Assembly (NCBI GenBank): GCA_947652115.1
Contig: OX393570.1
Span: 9,662,002 to 9,726,001 of the forward strand
DNA length: 64,000 nt
Direction of reading: 5' to 3'
From: Blastomussa wellsi
Lineage: Eukaryota; Cnidaria; Anthozoa; Scleractinia; Plerogyridae
The position numbers and the translations under genes are program-made. Positions 36,544 to 47,094 of the stretch are shown in pieces; positions within the stretch are counted from its first letter, which is position 1; every line of letters begins with the position of its first letter. Below the pieces are notes generated by a model. It ran no database searches. It saw only the letters and a list, made by a program, of their open reading frames with translations, and was not told the DNA's origin.

Positions 36544-36747
36544 ACCTCAAATTTACACTTCGTTTTCGCATTCTGTTATTTCTATTGTTCGTATGTAAAT
36601 AATTAGCTTTTTACCTTGTTCCCATTGTTTCAGAAATTGTATATATGCGGAATTTTTACTTCATGAACCTTAACTTGAAAATGACCGTGGAGCGGTCGAA
36701 ACGTCGTTCATATTTTTTATCGCTTATTTTTATAACTAAATGTTTTA
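36544..36747. repeat. Right inverted repeat of the Penelope-like element
   Basis: Reverse complement of 34704-34907. It abuts the truncated 5' end of the reverse transcriptase frame. Confidence 0.85.
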
Positions 36748-36903
36748 AAAATACTTTTGGAAAATGCGGAAGTGCAAAATGTGGAAGAAAAGGAAAGGCT
36801 AATTAGGGAATTGGAAAATGTGGAAGAGCTAAGTGTTCAAGAAAGGACAGAGTTACTTTGGGAATTGCACAGATTTTCTTTGGAAAATTTTCCAATTAAA
36901 TAA
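36743..36903 (+). pseudogene. Small acidic membrane protein, 3' part
   Basis: Starts with the second copy of the 12-bp duplication (36743-36754) and continues the frame of 34472 with a Glu/Leu-rich helical tail, ending at 36903 with a conserved-looking ELHRFSLENFP motif. Confidence 0.5.
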
Positions 36904-36933
36904 TTTTCTCTCTTTCTATAAAAAATTTCCAAT

Positions 36934-37128
36934 TTGTCCAACATCTCTGACAACAAGCTCGTCAAAATCGTCATGGATTCCGCAACCCTCGTCGGCCTCT
37001 CTGCGGGCATTGGCTGGGTGGCTTCTAATTCCATCGAAAACTATGGATTGTTCACAGCTGTGATGGCGGGGAGCATCGCGCTTAAAAATTATCTGGTGGA
37101 CCAGAAAATCCTTCCACCCAGCGTCTGA
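36934..37128 (+). CDS. Small hydrophobic Polinton protein
   Basis: 64 codons without an ATG at the expected place (the frame opens at a TTG). Two hydrophobic segments, VGLSAGIGWVA and FTAVMAGSIAL, separate polar stretches, and LVKIVMDSATLVG is a conserved-looking motif. I associate it with a small membrane protein that recurs in anthozoan Polintons. The function is unknown. The missing ATG probably reflects decay. Confidence 0.5.
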   Translation: MSNISDNKLVKIVMDSATLVGLSAGIGWVASNSIENYGLFTAVMAGSIALKNYLVDQKILPPSV

Positions 37129-37173
37129 AAAACTTTCCGACCAACATTTTGAAAAATAAATATAAGAAAAAAA

Positions 37174-37598
37174 ATGGCAAGTATCGCGATTTTGGTGGCG
37201 GAGCTGTGCTGAATGCGGCGGCTTTCATCGAGGGAAATTATCTCGCGAGGGCTTTTGGAGGCGACGACGATGCTGCGCTTGAAGAAAAAGTGCGGCATGA
37301 TAAAGCTCTCGAGGCGTACCAAGCTGCGTATGCAAAATACGCGCGAGACCGCACCAAACTTCTCGACTGGATTGAAACAAATGCGCAGATCGAGGCAGAA
37401 GCAAAGCAAAACTTTTCCAACACTGACTATGCCTTAAAACTCTACGGCCAGACACATCCTGAAGAACGCATGTCGCCTCTCAAAGAACCCAAGTTTTCTG
37501 ATTTGTATCAGCCAAGCCAGCAGCAAAAAAATGGTGAAGTCGCGTTCATTGGCTCCGGAGCTCTCGCTCTGGGTTATGCAGCTTTTCGGTTCCTATAA
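37174..37598 (+). pseudogene. Conserved Polinton protein, frameshifted near its start
   Basis: The ATG at 37174 reads 12 codons to a stop. The conserved body is in the -1 frame (open from 37149 to 37598). The body has a Gly/Ala-rich start (GGAVLNAAAFIEGNYLARAFGG), a helical centre and a C-terminal hydrophobic helix (GSGALALGYAAFRFL). The function is unknown; the family is Polinton-restricted as far as I recall. Confidence 0.5.
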
Positions 37599-37619
37599 AC
37601 CTTTTTTTCTCTCTTAGAA

Positions 37620-38612
37620 ATGGAAGACAAACTTGCAAAGATATACTATGGTCCGGAGGGATATTGGAAAGGCCTTGCCGCTGTCTAAAAATTATCCGAG
37701 GTCGCAAAGGTGTCTGAAGACGCCGCAAAAATGTGGTTGGTCAAACAAGCTCTGTGGCAGATTTTTCTGCCCGCTCCGCGGCACATTCCAAGACCAAAAT
37801 TTGATGTGCCCACACCCAATGCGGTCCACCAGGCAGACCTTCTTTTTTTGCCTCACGACAAACTGCCCCGTGGCCGCAAAGTTTTCAAATATGCGCTGAC
37901 CGTCGTCGACGTCACCAGCTGGTTCAAAGAAGCTGAAGCCTTGACTTCGAAAAATTCCGATGAGGTTGCCCGAGCTTTTCTGAAGATTTATAAACGCGGA
38001 CCTTTGAAATGGCCGCAACTGCTGCAAGTTGACCCAGGGCGCGAATTCATGGGTGCCGTCTCAAAAGAAATGGAAAAACATAAAACTTTTATTCGCCGCG
38101 GGCGCCTCGAGATTCACCGCGACCAGGCCATTGTCGAACGTTTCAACCCCACCCTCGCCGAGCGTTTGTTCGGACACCAGTACGTTGTTAAAATGCGCCT
38201 GCCTGAAGGCCAACGGTCAACTGCGTGGGTGAAAAGACTTCCTCTCGTTGTTGCCGCTTTGAATAACGAGAAGACCCGGCTGACGGGGAAAAAACCTGCA
38301 GAAGCTATCAAAGAAAAAGCTGTTTATTCCAAACCTGCCACTCCTTATCTTCGGCCTGTTGGGAAAGCCGAAAAAATCCTCCCTTCTTTTGTTCAAGTTC
38401 GCTATCTCTACCAGCCTGGTGAGTTGGAAGGCGGCGCAAGAAGGGCCACAGATCCGATATGGTCGTTGAAAGTTTTCAACATAGAACGCGTTCTGGTGAA
38501 ACCGAAGCAACCCGTTCTCTACTATTTGCGCGACGGTCCAGGGCGCAGTTTTGTGCGTGAAGAGCTGCTGGTTGTTCCTCCAAACACCGTTCTCCCGCCG
38601 GCTGAAATCTAA
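37620..38612 (+). pseudogene. Retroviral-type integrase of the outer Polinton, one in-frame stop
   Basis: The ATG at 37620 opens a frame that is continuous to 38612 except for a TAA at 37686-37688. An RNase-H-fold core is clear: D in HQADLLFLP, D in LQVDPGREF and E in AIVERFNPTL (the DDE triad), then a long C-terminal region with an SH3-like pattern but no obvious chromodomain. Polinton integrases insert the element and generate 6-bp duplications. The single nonsense codon near the N-terminus would prevent a full product unless read through or bypassed by an internal start such as the Met at 37731. Confidence 0.8.
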
Positions 38613-38653
38613 CCGGGGACCGCCCTTTTGAAGAAATGGATGTTTTTTAGAAA

Positions 38654-38854
38654 ATGGGAAGCGGACGCAAAGGTGTGATAATTCAAAAAGGAAACTACAC
38701 AAATTTTCCTCATGCCAATAGAAAAATTCATGAACGAAAACTTGTCTGTGCTGTCGACCCTTACTTAATGGACTTTTTGGAAGGTTTGGCCCCACGCGAT
38801 GTTGTCCGAGCCCTTGGGATTTCAACCCCAAATGCTGCCAGCTCGAAAAGTTGA
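38654..38854 (+). CDS. Small basic protein, unknown
   Basis: 66 codons from an ATG at 38654, between integrase and polymerase. The basic Gly/Lys-rich start (MGSGRKGVIIQKGNY) is followed by a predicted helical part (LMDFLEGLAPRDVVRALG). Reading-frame quality and codon use resemble the neighbours. No family recognised with confidence. Confidence 0.45.
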   Translation: MGSGRKGVIIQKGNYTNFPHANRKIHERKLVCAVDPYLMDFLEGLAPRDVVRALGISTPNAASSKS

Positions 38855-38893
38855 GATTCTGTTGGTGCAAGCCCAAATGCCGCCAAATCAACA

Positions 38894-41495
38894 TTAGTGA
38901 AATTCAATTGGTTCTGTGTGAATTCCGTCGGGCAGCACCCACCTTTTGTCACAAAAGGCGCTCAGCCCCAGTTTGTGCTGCTCGTAAGTGACAATCTTTC
39001 CTTCCCGCAGCCTGAAACCTCTGTTGGTGGCCATGTCCTTGTTTCCTTCCAAAGCGGCTTTGAAACGCTGCCAGGAAATTTCATTTTGCCTCTTCGAAAC
39101 CCCTTTCGTGCTGAACTTCTTTTTTTCGGCCACTTCGCCGACGAAATAGCATTTTGAGCAGAGTGCAATCATCCGGCTGCCCTCGCACTCGAGCTTGAAG
39201 AGCCCAGGCGTGCGTCCGCTCCATTTGTCCCAAGCCAACCACTGCCGTTTCTGATTTTCGAATTCCGCCCGCAGCTCCGGCTTGACAAGATCCTCGAGAC
39301 GCTCCACGGAGATGGCCATGTAGTTGCTGTCTGTGTCCATCTGTATGTCGGCTTTCTACTGGCCAGAGGTCATTTGCCTTTCGAGGAGCAAAAGTTTGGA
39401 ACTCGCTCCCCCTTGATCTAAAGTTAACTTGTCGAGGAAGTCAAAATACAATTCCAGCATCCGGAGCTTGGCCAGCTGATAGACAGCGATTCCAACCTGA
39501 AACGGCCGTTTGATCGTGATCCTTGGCTTTGAACAGGCGCTTGCACCCCTCCCATTCTTCTCTCGAGAGCACATGCTCGTTCTTCAAGATTATTATGTTG
39601 AGGAAGCGAAAGCCCCAGGTCAGCAAGAACATTGTCTTTTTTCCTTTTTTCGCCACTCGGACTTTGCCGGTTGCGTCTGCAAGCCGCTCCACAAAGAAGC
39701 TTTTGATCAAGTTCAGATCGTAACTGCCCGAGTTAAAACCAACGACCGGCACCTGATCACACCATTCCCCAATTTTTTCCCGCTGCTTTTTTGACAGCAG
39801 GTCCAAGTCTTCTGGCGCGAACTCCTCCCAGACTTTGCGCCGGATGTTTTTCCCGTGCCTCTCCAGCTCTTTTATAAACTTGCGAACCAGCTCTGTGGGA
39901 TCTCTTTCACAGATGTGGGTGGGCTCTCTCTCGAACGTATCACCGATGGAGACCGAGATTGGAACGTGCACGTTCTCGATCGAAAGCATGGGCGTGGGCT
40001 CCTTCCGCTGTATCTTGTCGCCAAATGCCTCGAAATCATACAAAATTGCGTGCGGATAACTTTTGGTTTTGGTCTGCGGAAGTTCAGCATTAATTTTTCC
40101 AACTTCACATCCCCAAACCTGGACCACGCGGTGGCCGGCCTTCCAGAGCATTCTTGTGCGCCTATGTGTGGCATGCCACCTGTCTTCGCGCGTTTGCTCG
40201 TGCGTTATTATTTTGTTGCGATCATGCGGGAAACGTTTTCGGCAACCGTGCCAGTGGCAGCCGTGGTATTGAAACACGGTCTTTGTTTCTGGGTGCCAAC
40301 CATCAACAGGTGCGGCTTGAATCCACCTCTCGCCTCCGTGGCCACACATTGCGTGGTGAATGTGAATTTTTCGCCGCTTGGCTTCATGTTCAAGCCACAC
40401 CAGAGATTCTTTGGAAGCGGTTTCTCGATAAAACGCTTTTTCGAAAGCTGTCTGCGGGGCTTCGACTTTTTCGCCCGGGCATTCAATTTCCGTCTTTCCT
40501 TTGGAACACGTTTGGACATGCCGTTGTAGATTGTCAACTCGTGTGAATCTCGAACAACAATGAACACAGGCATAAATGTTCGCAATCTTTGCTATGTTTT
40601 TTATCAAAAAGGCGTGCCCATCCCAGATGCCGATTGCCATGATGTTTTCCAGCTTGGCTGGAGTGTTTCGTCTAAGATGCCAAACCACTTCGCCAGATTC
40701 TTCTCGCTCAGGCTCATAAACTTTGATGCCAAGCCAATCTGAAAAAGGGACTTTTTTGTGGAGATGCTTTTCAACCTCTTCTAAATCGTCAAAAGATGTT
40801 TTTGTTTTGCCAAGAGACGTTTTTGTTTTGCCAAGAGACGTTTTTGTTTTGTCAAGAGACGTTTTTGGAATGTCTTTTGGAACTTTTGCGAAATCGAAGG
40901 AATTCTTGGCAAGTTCTCTGGCCGCTGCTGTACTTCGGTCTGGCCTGGCTCCTCTATGCACTGCAATACAACGCCAGAGACATAATTATCTTGGTAAGTG
41001 TCCAGCGCCACCATTGGCCCGTCACGTCCATGTGCAAGTTTGCGCAGCCAGTCTGGCAAGGGTCCTGTACCCAACAAAGGCGCGGGATCGATAACAACTT
41101 TCACTTTCAGCTGCTGGTCCATGCATGAACCATGCAAGAGTTTCGTGGTATTTTTCTTGCGATTTGACAAACTGGGGTTCGACTGGATCAAACATTTTTA
41201 GAACGCTGGCTGGCGTCCCTCTTTTTCGCCTTGGTGGTACGATGGGGCTGAAGGGTTTTGGAAGCAGAGGTTCGGGCAGCCCCTCCAAGGCTTCCTGGGG
41301 TGTGCGTCCGAAGAACGTATTCCGAATTTGTTCATCCCGAATTTGTTTATCCCTAATTTGTTCATTCAGAATTTGTTCAATTTCAGCGAGGGCTTCTTCA
41401 ATGTCAATTTCCGCGAAGGCTTCTTCAATTTCCTGCATCGTCACTTGCTCAGCCATTTTTGTTTTGCTTTTGGTGCTTTTCTCTAATTGTGGCAT
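38894..41495 (-). pseudogene. Protein-primed DNA polymerase B of the outer Polinton, internally deleted
   Basis: Starts in the right inverted repeat (41495). Frames change several times: 41022-41495, 40781-41191, 39441-40961, 39356-39574 and 38894-39340. The long middle ORF has a zinc-finger-like region (CVHCCSRF...HVQTC), and the exonuclease motifs Exo I (YDFEAFGDK) and Exo II (VGFNSGSYDLNL). Then, near 39500-39540, the sequence jumps to a segment ending the palm, followed by motif C (MDTDSNYMAIS at about 39340) and the thumb. Palm motifs A and B and the protein-primed insertions are absent, a loss of several hundred codons. The gene product could not polymerise. Confidence 0.82.
40799..40861. 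repeat. 21-bp tandem repeat, three units, inside the outer polymerase ORF
   Basis: Three near-identical 21-bp units encode a 7-residue Lys/Thr/Ser/Leu/Gly repeat on the minus strand near the polymerase N-terminus. Being a multiple of three, the array preserves the frame. Confidence 0.8.
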
Positions 41496-41563
41496 ATCTC
41501 TAATTGGGGCAAACCTCTAAATGCTTGTGCCTCAGCTCGCGCAAAACATGGGCATAATTTTTC
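41433..41563. repeat. Inner block of the right inverted repeat of the outer Polinton
   Basis: Reverse complement of 21581-21711. It supplies the first codons of the outer polymerase ORF on the minus strand. Confidence 0.85.
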
Positions 41564-41620
41564 GCATTTTGGTCTCGCCACTTCTATCTAATTGGTGAAC
41601 GTGTCAATGTTCTTCTGCCA

Positions 41621-41784
41621 AGTAGTATATCCTGAGGAAAACCAATACTACCAAGGAGTGCACCGTTGTCACAACTTCGCCGAAGTGGAATAAGCGAGCA
41701 AAAGGCGAGCTTGTTCCACTTCGGCGAAGTTGTGACAATCGGTGCACGACAAGGTGGTATTGGTTTTCCTCAGGATATACTACT
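41621..41784. repeat. Right terminal 164-bp palindrome of the outer Polinton
   Basis: This is the reverse complement of 2989-3152 with only a few differences, and has the same length. It begins AGTAGTATATCC and ends GGATATACTACT, so the element terminus sequence occurs four times in total. Confidence 0.9.
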
Positions 41785-42021
41785 AGTTGTGGTTATTTGC
41801 TTCATGCAGCTGACATTAATTTCTTTGCTGCAAATTAAGAGCAAAGGTGGCTCTCAAGCTGCACGGGAGAAATTTTTAACTTGTCTTACCACGCTGATCC
41901 TTGTTAGGGATTGCCAAATCCTGTTTGAGGTTTTCCCCAGTTTTAATTTTGATCATTACAAAATACTATAAAAATGGGGTCACCAAGCTTGTTTACAAGT
42001 TATAAGCACTAAAAGCTAATA

Positions 42022-42216
42022 TTGAAGGGTCCTAGTCAGCCACACCTTTGCGTATTATAATTTACAACGAGCATGCAAAAACGAAAGAGATCACTGAGAA
42101 CTTAAAGAGCAATTTTAACACTTTCAGAAACATAACTTAACGCAATGCATTAAGATTTCGCTTCACCATAATTTCGATGGCATCGAAAATGGCAGAGGCT
42201 GACTAGGGTCCTTCAA
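42022..42216. mobile_element. Miniature inverted-repeat element, 195 bp
   Basis: 20-bp terminal inverted repeats (TTGAAGGGTCCTAGTCAGCC and GGCTGACTAGGGTCCTTCAA) match at 18 of 20 positions. No coding capacity. Confidence 0.65.
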
Positions 42217-43030
42217 AGGTGTTTTAATAAGCGATACTGTTGTCATTTTTTCCAATTTTTAAATTTCTGTCACTTCACTATGCACAAACAATGAACTGCA
42301 AGTGTAATGGGCTGCGAGCTCAATGTAACATGGTCGGTTCTTTCCCAAAAGATGAGAACACGTTTAGCACATTATGTTGGCAAGTACAACAAATTACCGG
42401 TACCTCAATTTCGTGACCTTTGCACTACTGATACCAGTGCCTTTGAATTCTTCCATCACCTGAAACAAATGACAGGATTTTAATTTCATGTGTGCACATT
42501 CTGTAATGAAAAGTGGTCTAAGGGAGGACATGAAGTTACTGCCTGATGAGTGTCTCTTACTGTGTGCTACCATACTAAACATATGATTTCTTTTTCTAAA
42601 CATTTTCACAAAGACTCGGGCGCGTTTTTGTACCATTTTTTCTTATAATCCTGATAAACCACCAAAGAGGTATGATACTTTTTTTCAAACCACGTTTTTA
42701 ACCAGTGCAACATGTTTTTTTTATACTATATACTACATGGTTACTATACTACACAATTATAATTATTTCGGTTTTGCCACAACTGCTAGTATGATTTACA
42801 TAAAATGTTACAGGAAATGTCGCAATAATAGCCCAGTAACTTGATGTCACAGGACACCGCAACAGTACACAAGTCTCCGATTGGCTTACTGGAGATTTGC
42901 CTTCTTTAATGGAGCATTCAAACTATACAACAAGATTAAAACAAGTTCCTGCAAGAGGAATTCTCAAATTATTTCATTTACTGTACCTTGTGGTGTACTT
43001 CAATCTCAGCCCAAGAGCCTGCTTTTCTTT

Positions 43031-43207
43031 GGTCAGCACCACAACGACTCTGGCCAGGACAGATCCCAATAGTACACATGTCACTGACTTCCGGTCGTTC
43101 TGCGTAAACTCAGAACTGTTTCGCTTAACCTGATTGGCCAAGAATCAAAACAATGCACTATGCGCATGCTCGGTCCTGGCCAGAGCCCATGTTCTTGGTG
43201 CTGATGA
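43031..43207. repeat. Foldback element, about 177 bp
   Basis: Arms at 43031-43060 and about 43173-43207 are imperfect reverse complements sharing CTGGCCAG and the GGTGCTGA / TCAGCACC ends. Probably a small nonautonomous DNA transposon. Confidence 0.5.
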
Positions 43208-44104
43208 AAAAAAAGCGGGCTAGGTGTAGTTATGAACGAGTAGCTTTTTCATGCGACTTCTGTCACCGCAAATTTCATACTTACAGCATTCTCAATTTTC
43301 TTAACAAACGTTTTGGTTTTTGGGTTCTCCAAGTCGTTATACGCCGAGTCATACTCTTTAGTGATTTCAAGTCCAATATCAAAAGTGTCTTTTAATATCT
43401 CTGTTAACAAGAACAAAAGAAAAAAAGTAAGACATTTACAGGGAAACCGTGAAAAACAAACAGTCGAAATAAATTATTGAGAAACTTACTCTAAACATAT
43501 GCAACACGTACGACCAATCATAGGTCCAGCAATAAAGTATTTCTTTAACCAGTATGAATTTTATCCCCCTTCGTTTCCAATGAAAGTAATGAATGTAAGA
43601 CAATGAAAATAAAAATCAAATTGGCTTAACAAAATTCTAACCAAAGTTATATTGAAACCAAAACACAAACATGAAGGTTAAATGTGAAATTTCGGTTACC
43701 TTTCTGTTAATTTTTATAATTTCTGTGGGCCTAGTTGTTTGAAATGTGGTTAGCGCTAATTCAGGATTAAAAGTTAAACTTGGTTTTGATTTTCCTTCTA
43801 TAGCTCACACTAAGCGGCACTGAAAATTAGGCTAACGTTTTGTGGGTTTTTTTCTTAGTGTAAGCAGAAAACCTAAATATAAGCAGGAACCCTCTATAAA
43901 GCTGTAAAACTATGTAACAGGAAATCAATAATTTAACAGAACACAACAATGCCCTACGAGCTTGACAGCTGCAGAACAGAATAAACTATGCATATTTTGG
44001 TTTGCTGTATTAGTTTCGGGAAGCATATCCCTTGTTTTCAAACATTCAAACTAACTATCATTCAGATGATGTATAATTTGTAGCAGCAACACCAAGAACA
44101 TCCA

Positions 44105-44390
44105 CATTCCCGTCCCCAGAACCGCTTGTCCCTCTTAGCTGGCTGGGCCTGTGCACGAGGAACAAGTGGCTCTGGGGACACATGATTCGATTGGCTGAAT
44201 TCTAACAAAGGGAGTCCAATCACATCTACCATCTAAACGTCCTAATGACTTGGGATTTTAAAATGGCTGATGTGATTCGACTCTCTTTGTTTGATTTCAG
44301 AGAATGAAATCATGTGTCCCCAGAGCCACTTGTTCCTCATGCACAGGCCCAGCCGAGTAAGAGGGACAAGTGGCTCTGGCGACAAGAATG
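44105..44390. repeat. Large foldback element, 286 bp
   Basis: Two arms of about 120 bp (44105-44226 and 44269-44390) are close reverse complements, with the shared core AACAAGTGGCTCTGGGGACA. The spacer is about 42 bp. The structure could form a long hairpin if transcribed. No coding capacity. Confidence 0.75.
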
Positions 44391-44713
44391 GGATATTCAG
44401 TAAAAGATCATTTAACATAATTATTACTGTCTAGTGTATAAATAGTATAATTATAAGTCAGCAAAGGCAGAAGTGTACCCATTTCTTTACAGTCTACTCC
44501 TTTCCTCCCCTGGTTACAAACACATGAAAAAAATATTCCCACTTCACGACAACGTTTTGCTCCTTTGCACGTTTCCTCGCACTTTCCACCTGTTCAACCA
44601 AAAGGAACAATTAATTACATCCAAGAAATATATATCAGTGATATTACACGGTGGCGAGCAGATATGAATATCCCATTTCCGAGTTGCCTTCTACCTCTGT
44701 TTGGAAACTAGTC

Positions 44714-44804
44714 TTGGTGCACAAACTTTCATAATTTTATGTTTGATTTCAAGACAAAAGACATGCAATTAAAAGTCATTTCAATATTAAAGTTTGTGCA
44801 CCAA
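44714..44804. repeat. Short hairpin with perfect 16-bp arms
   Basis: TTGGTGCACAAACTTT at 44714-44729 is the exact reverse complement of 44789-44804, with an AT-rich 59-bp loop. Confidence 0.7.
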
Positions 44805-45042
44805 TGTCCAAGACTTGCATTGAAACAAACTAAAAAGAAATGGCTTATCCATTTTATTTTTAACCCTGAATATGTGTTAAACATAAAACCATACAGACTA
44901 TAATATTATACAAAACTGTGCAACACGACAATCAAATTTCCATTAATTTTTGTACAACAGATAAACTATGCTATGCTTTTTTTTTTAACTGAAAGAGACA
45001 CCCTGTCAAAATAAGGCTTTATACATCATCAGACACACTTAC

Positions 45043-45288
45043 CCTTAAAGAAAACAAAGGTACTTTTACTATCATTTCCATACTTGTTGCTTGCTTCACA
45101 TTTGTACTGCCCAAGGTCATTTACTTTGATGTCTGTTATGGTCCAAGTCTTATTGAATCGTTTCTTGCCTGTGTCGACATGAGTCCAAGAAACACTTGGT
45201 GTCGGCGTCCCAGATACATTACAGTACAGAGTGACTGTTTTACCTTTTTCTACTGTCTGGTTCTTCAAGGGCACGACCGATGATGGAT
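45043..45288 (-). CDS. Ig-domain exon (type D) of the host IgSF gene
   Basis: 246-bp exon, phase 1 at both ends, bounded by a TTTTAG acceptor and a GTAAGT donor on the minus strand. It encodes one I-set-like Ig domain: the first Cys in VTLYCNVSG, the Trp in VSWTHVD and the second Cys in GQYKCEASNKYG. It is the most 3' exon that I can place. The gene is probably an adhesion or recognition protein with many Ig domains. Confidence 0.8.
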
Positions 45289-46379
45289 CTAAAACAAAAA
45301 TAATTTTAGAGGTTCAGAGTTTTATTAGAGCAGTGTTATCTCTATTAAGTTCATAAAAACAATCTTTAAAGAGCCATTAACAAAATCAATACTAAAGTCT
45401 TACTCTGAAATGTACATTGTTCTTCAACAACAATGCAACTGGTTTGGAGAACATAATTACCCATCACTGGAAGTCCAAACCTATTTCATCCAATAATATG
45501 CAATAATTATGTGCACATGTACTTACAAGTAACAGGGTACATGATTTTATGGCAAGGCTTTCCACTAAACTGAACTTTGTTGGTTGAACTTCCATAGTTC
45601 ATAGCATGAAAAACTGCATAACGTTATTTTCACCAACAGTCCGAATAATCAGCCACTTATTTTATTGACAGGTCTCCTAGCAAAGGTTACTTCCCACCTT
45701 CGCGGGTGTCCTTCGGGAAAAATTCGTATGCGCACTAGTTTCAATAAAATCCTAACAAACTATACATCAGAAGAAAGCTTAATAAATGGAGTTAAAAGTA
45801 AGCACAGGAGCCGGTAAGACGTGAAGCTACCGAGGTTCTTCTATTGAATTTATAGGGTATGTAGATTTAACCGATTTTTGTGATGTTTCGCCAAAACCTT
45901 CCAGGGTTAATGTGACGTCCTTCGGGCTCACTACTGCCTAGGTACAGTACCGAACAATCGAACGCGTTTGACACGCAGAGCGAACGCATTTGATTTTTGC
46001 TCGCACGCTTTCTTTTGCGTTGATAAAAATAGAGCGGCTGTTAACAGTCTAACGCTTCGCACATTCCTAGACAACTCGTGGATGGTTGACAAACAATCAC
46101 GCAACATTTTTTCAGATTAAAATTATTCAAAGCAGCGAACGTAGTCACGACGAAACAAGATAATCACGCACCAAAAAAGAAAAAAGTATTATGAGAAGTG
46201 TCGTTCGCAAAGAACAATTCGCTTCAAAGATGTTACGTAACCACAGGGCACCCATACAAGCTGAGCGTCTTTGTATGTTCAAAATATAAAGCAATGTACG
46301 GGAACATTGAAAGAGTCCTACAGTACTATCAAAAACTCAGTTCGAGTAATGCTTATTTTTTTCGGTTGAAATAAACGTT
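45289..46379. other. Intron of the IgSF gene, nothing further recognised
   Basis: No ORF or repeat that I can identify. Part of the 3.8-kb intron between the exons at 45043 and 49057. Confidence 0.5.
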
Positions 46380-46650
46380 AACTTACCTCAGGTGCTGTAT
46401 TCTGTCGTTCCTCGGCTCAAGATGGCGAATTTGAGCGATTTGGAGGGTTTTGTGTTGACTGTTGCTTCACGTTATAAGGAGACAAGGGTGGAAAGCTCAT
46501 TTTCGACCGTTCCAGCACCAAGCCGATTTTCACACAGAAATTGGACTCGCCCGACTCCCAAAATCGAGTACCAGATAAACTGAAAGGTCAAAGCTTCTTT
46601 TCGTGGCATTCAGTCGAAGATCCATTCAAAATCCGAGCGCTAACCGCCGA

Positions 46651-46971
46651 TTAAGTGACAAATAACCGCGGCAGTCCGTTCGTGTACCAGGGACCAACCG
46701 TCACGCTGTGTTCTCTACATTGATTGGTTGATGCTAAACAATATCCTGTTACAAATAACTCATGTGGAAGGGGGGGGGGGGGGTCAGGGAAATATTTGCA
46801 GCGGTGATTCATCCACTGACAAGTCTGGGGTGACTTTTTATGACGCCCGACGGGATCGATAGCCTTGAAGAGCAGAGATTCGAACGCAAATCTTCCAAAA
46901 TTGAAGAAATTAGCGACGGGTTGTAGCTGCAGAAAGTCACCTACTAACACGACTTCCTTGCCACCGAACAA
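46651..46971 (-). pseudogene. PIF1-type helicase fragment (Walker B), minus strand
   Basis: The first residues, GGKEVVLVGDFLQLQPVANF, form a PIF1-family Walker B region (D in GDFLQL). The rest of the ORF degenerates and includes a G run near 46770. It is an inverted relative of the plus-strand fragment at 47095-47363. The flanks of both also share a short MA(N/T)LSDLEGF-type coding stretch (46423 on plus, 47453 on minus). Confidence 0.6.
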
Positions 46972-47094
46972 TATTTTTATTTGAAAGCTGTTCAGTCTCC
47001 AAACAAATCAATTGACAGTGTCGTGCGACAGCGGTGTTTTGTAACCTTCAAACCCATAGATCGAAGTTGAAATCAAACAAATGAAAATGAGCAA

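Larger units (their letters stand above)
34685..36742 (-). mobile_element. Penelope-like element with 204-bp inverted repeats
   Basis: Flanked by TTTTAAAAATAC at 34673-34684 and 36743-36754. The single ORF on the minus strand encodes reverse transcriptase plus a GIY-YIG endonuclease, which defines Penelope-like elements. Inverted copies of one 204-bp sequence (34704-34907 and 36544-36747) bracket the ORF. Such terminal repeats are usual in this class. The reverse transcriptase frame extends upstream only to about 36540, so the N-terminus is missing and the copy is 5'-truncated. Confidence 0.88.
2989..41784. mobile_element. Outer Polinton/Maverick, decayed, host of three later insertions
   Basis: Both ends begin AGTAGTATATCCTGAGG in inverted orientation, and the host sequence agttg flanks both sides (2984-2988 and 41785-41789). 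That is 5 bp of the 6-bp duplication expected for Polintons. Between the ends are integrase, protein-primed DNA polymerase B, packaging ATPase, penton and major capsid genes, the hallmark set of Polintons. After subtracting the inner Polinton, the LINE and the Penelope-like element, about 13 kb remains. It is GC-richer than the inner element. Nearly every gene carries a frameshift or stop, the capsid gene is split by a LINE, and the polymerase lacks its palm core, so the copy is dead. I find no adenovirus-type protease in it, although cysteine proteases of this kind are usual in the group. Confidence 0.93.
41785..45042. other. Host spacer with foldback elements, no supportable gene
   Basis: No ORF with recognisable domains. 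It includes several short foldback or miniature inverted-repeat elements listed separately. It lies downstream (minus-strand sense) of the Ig exon at 45043, so further 3' exons of that gene could be hidden here, but I could not place one with consistent splice phase. Confidence 0.45.

Noticed and set aside
39855..40529. 224-codon plus-strand ORF
   Set aside because: Lies opposite the exonuclease region of the outer polymerase, which has clear motifs on the minus strand.
42404..42460. Possible small minus-strand exon (AG|GTGATGG ... GAG|GTACCG)
   Set aside because: The splice-like borders look good, but in the phase required after the Ig exon at 45043 the frame hits a TAG.
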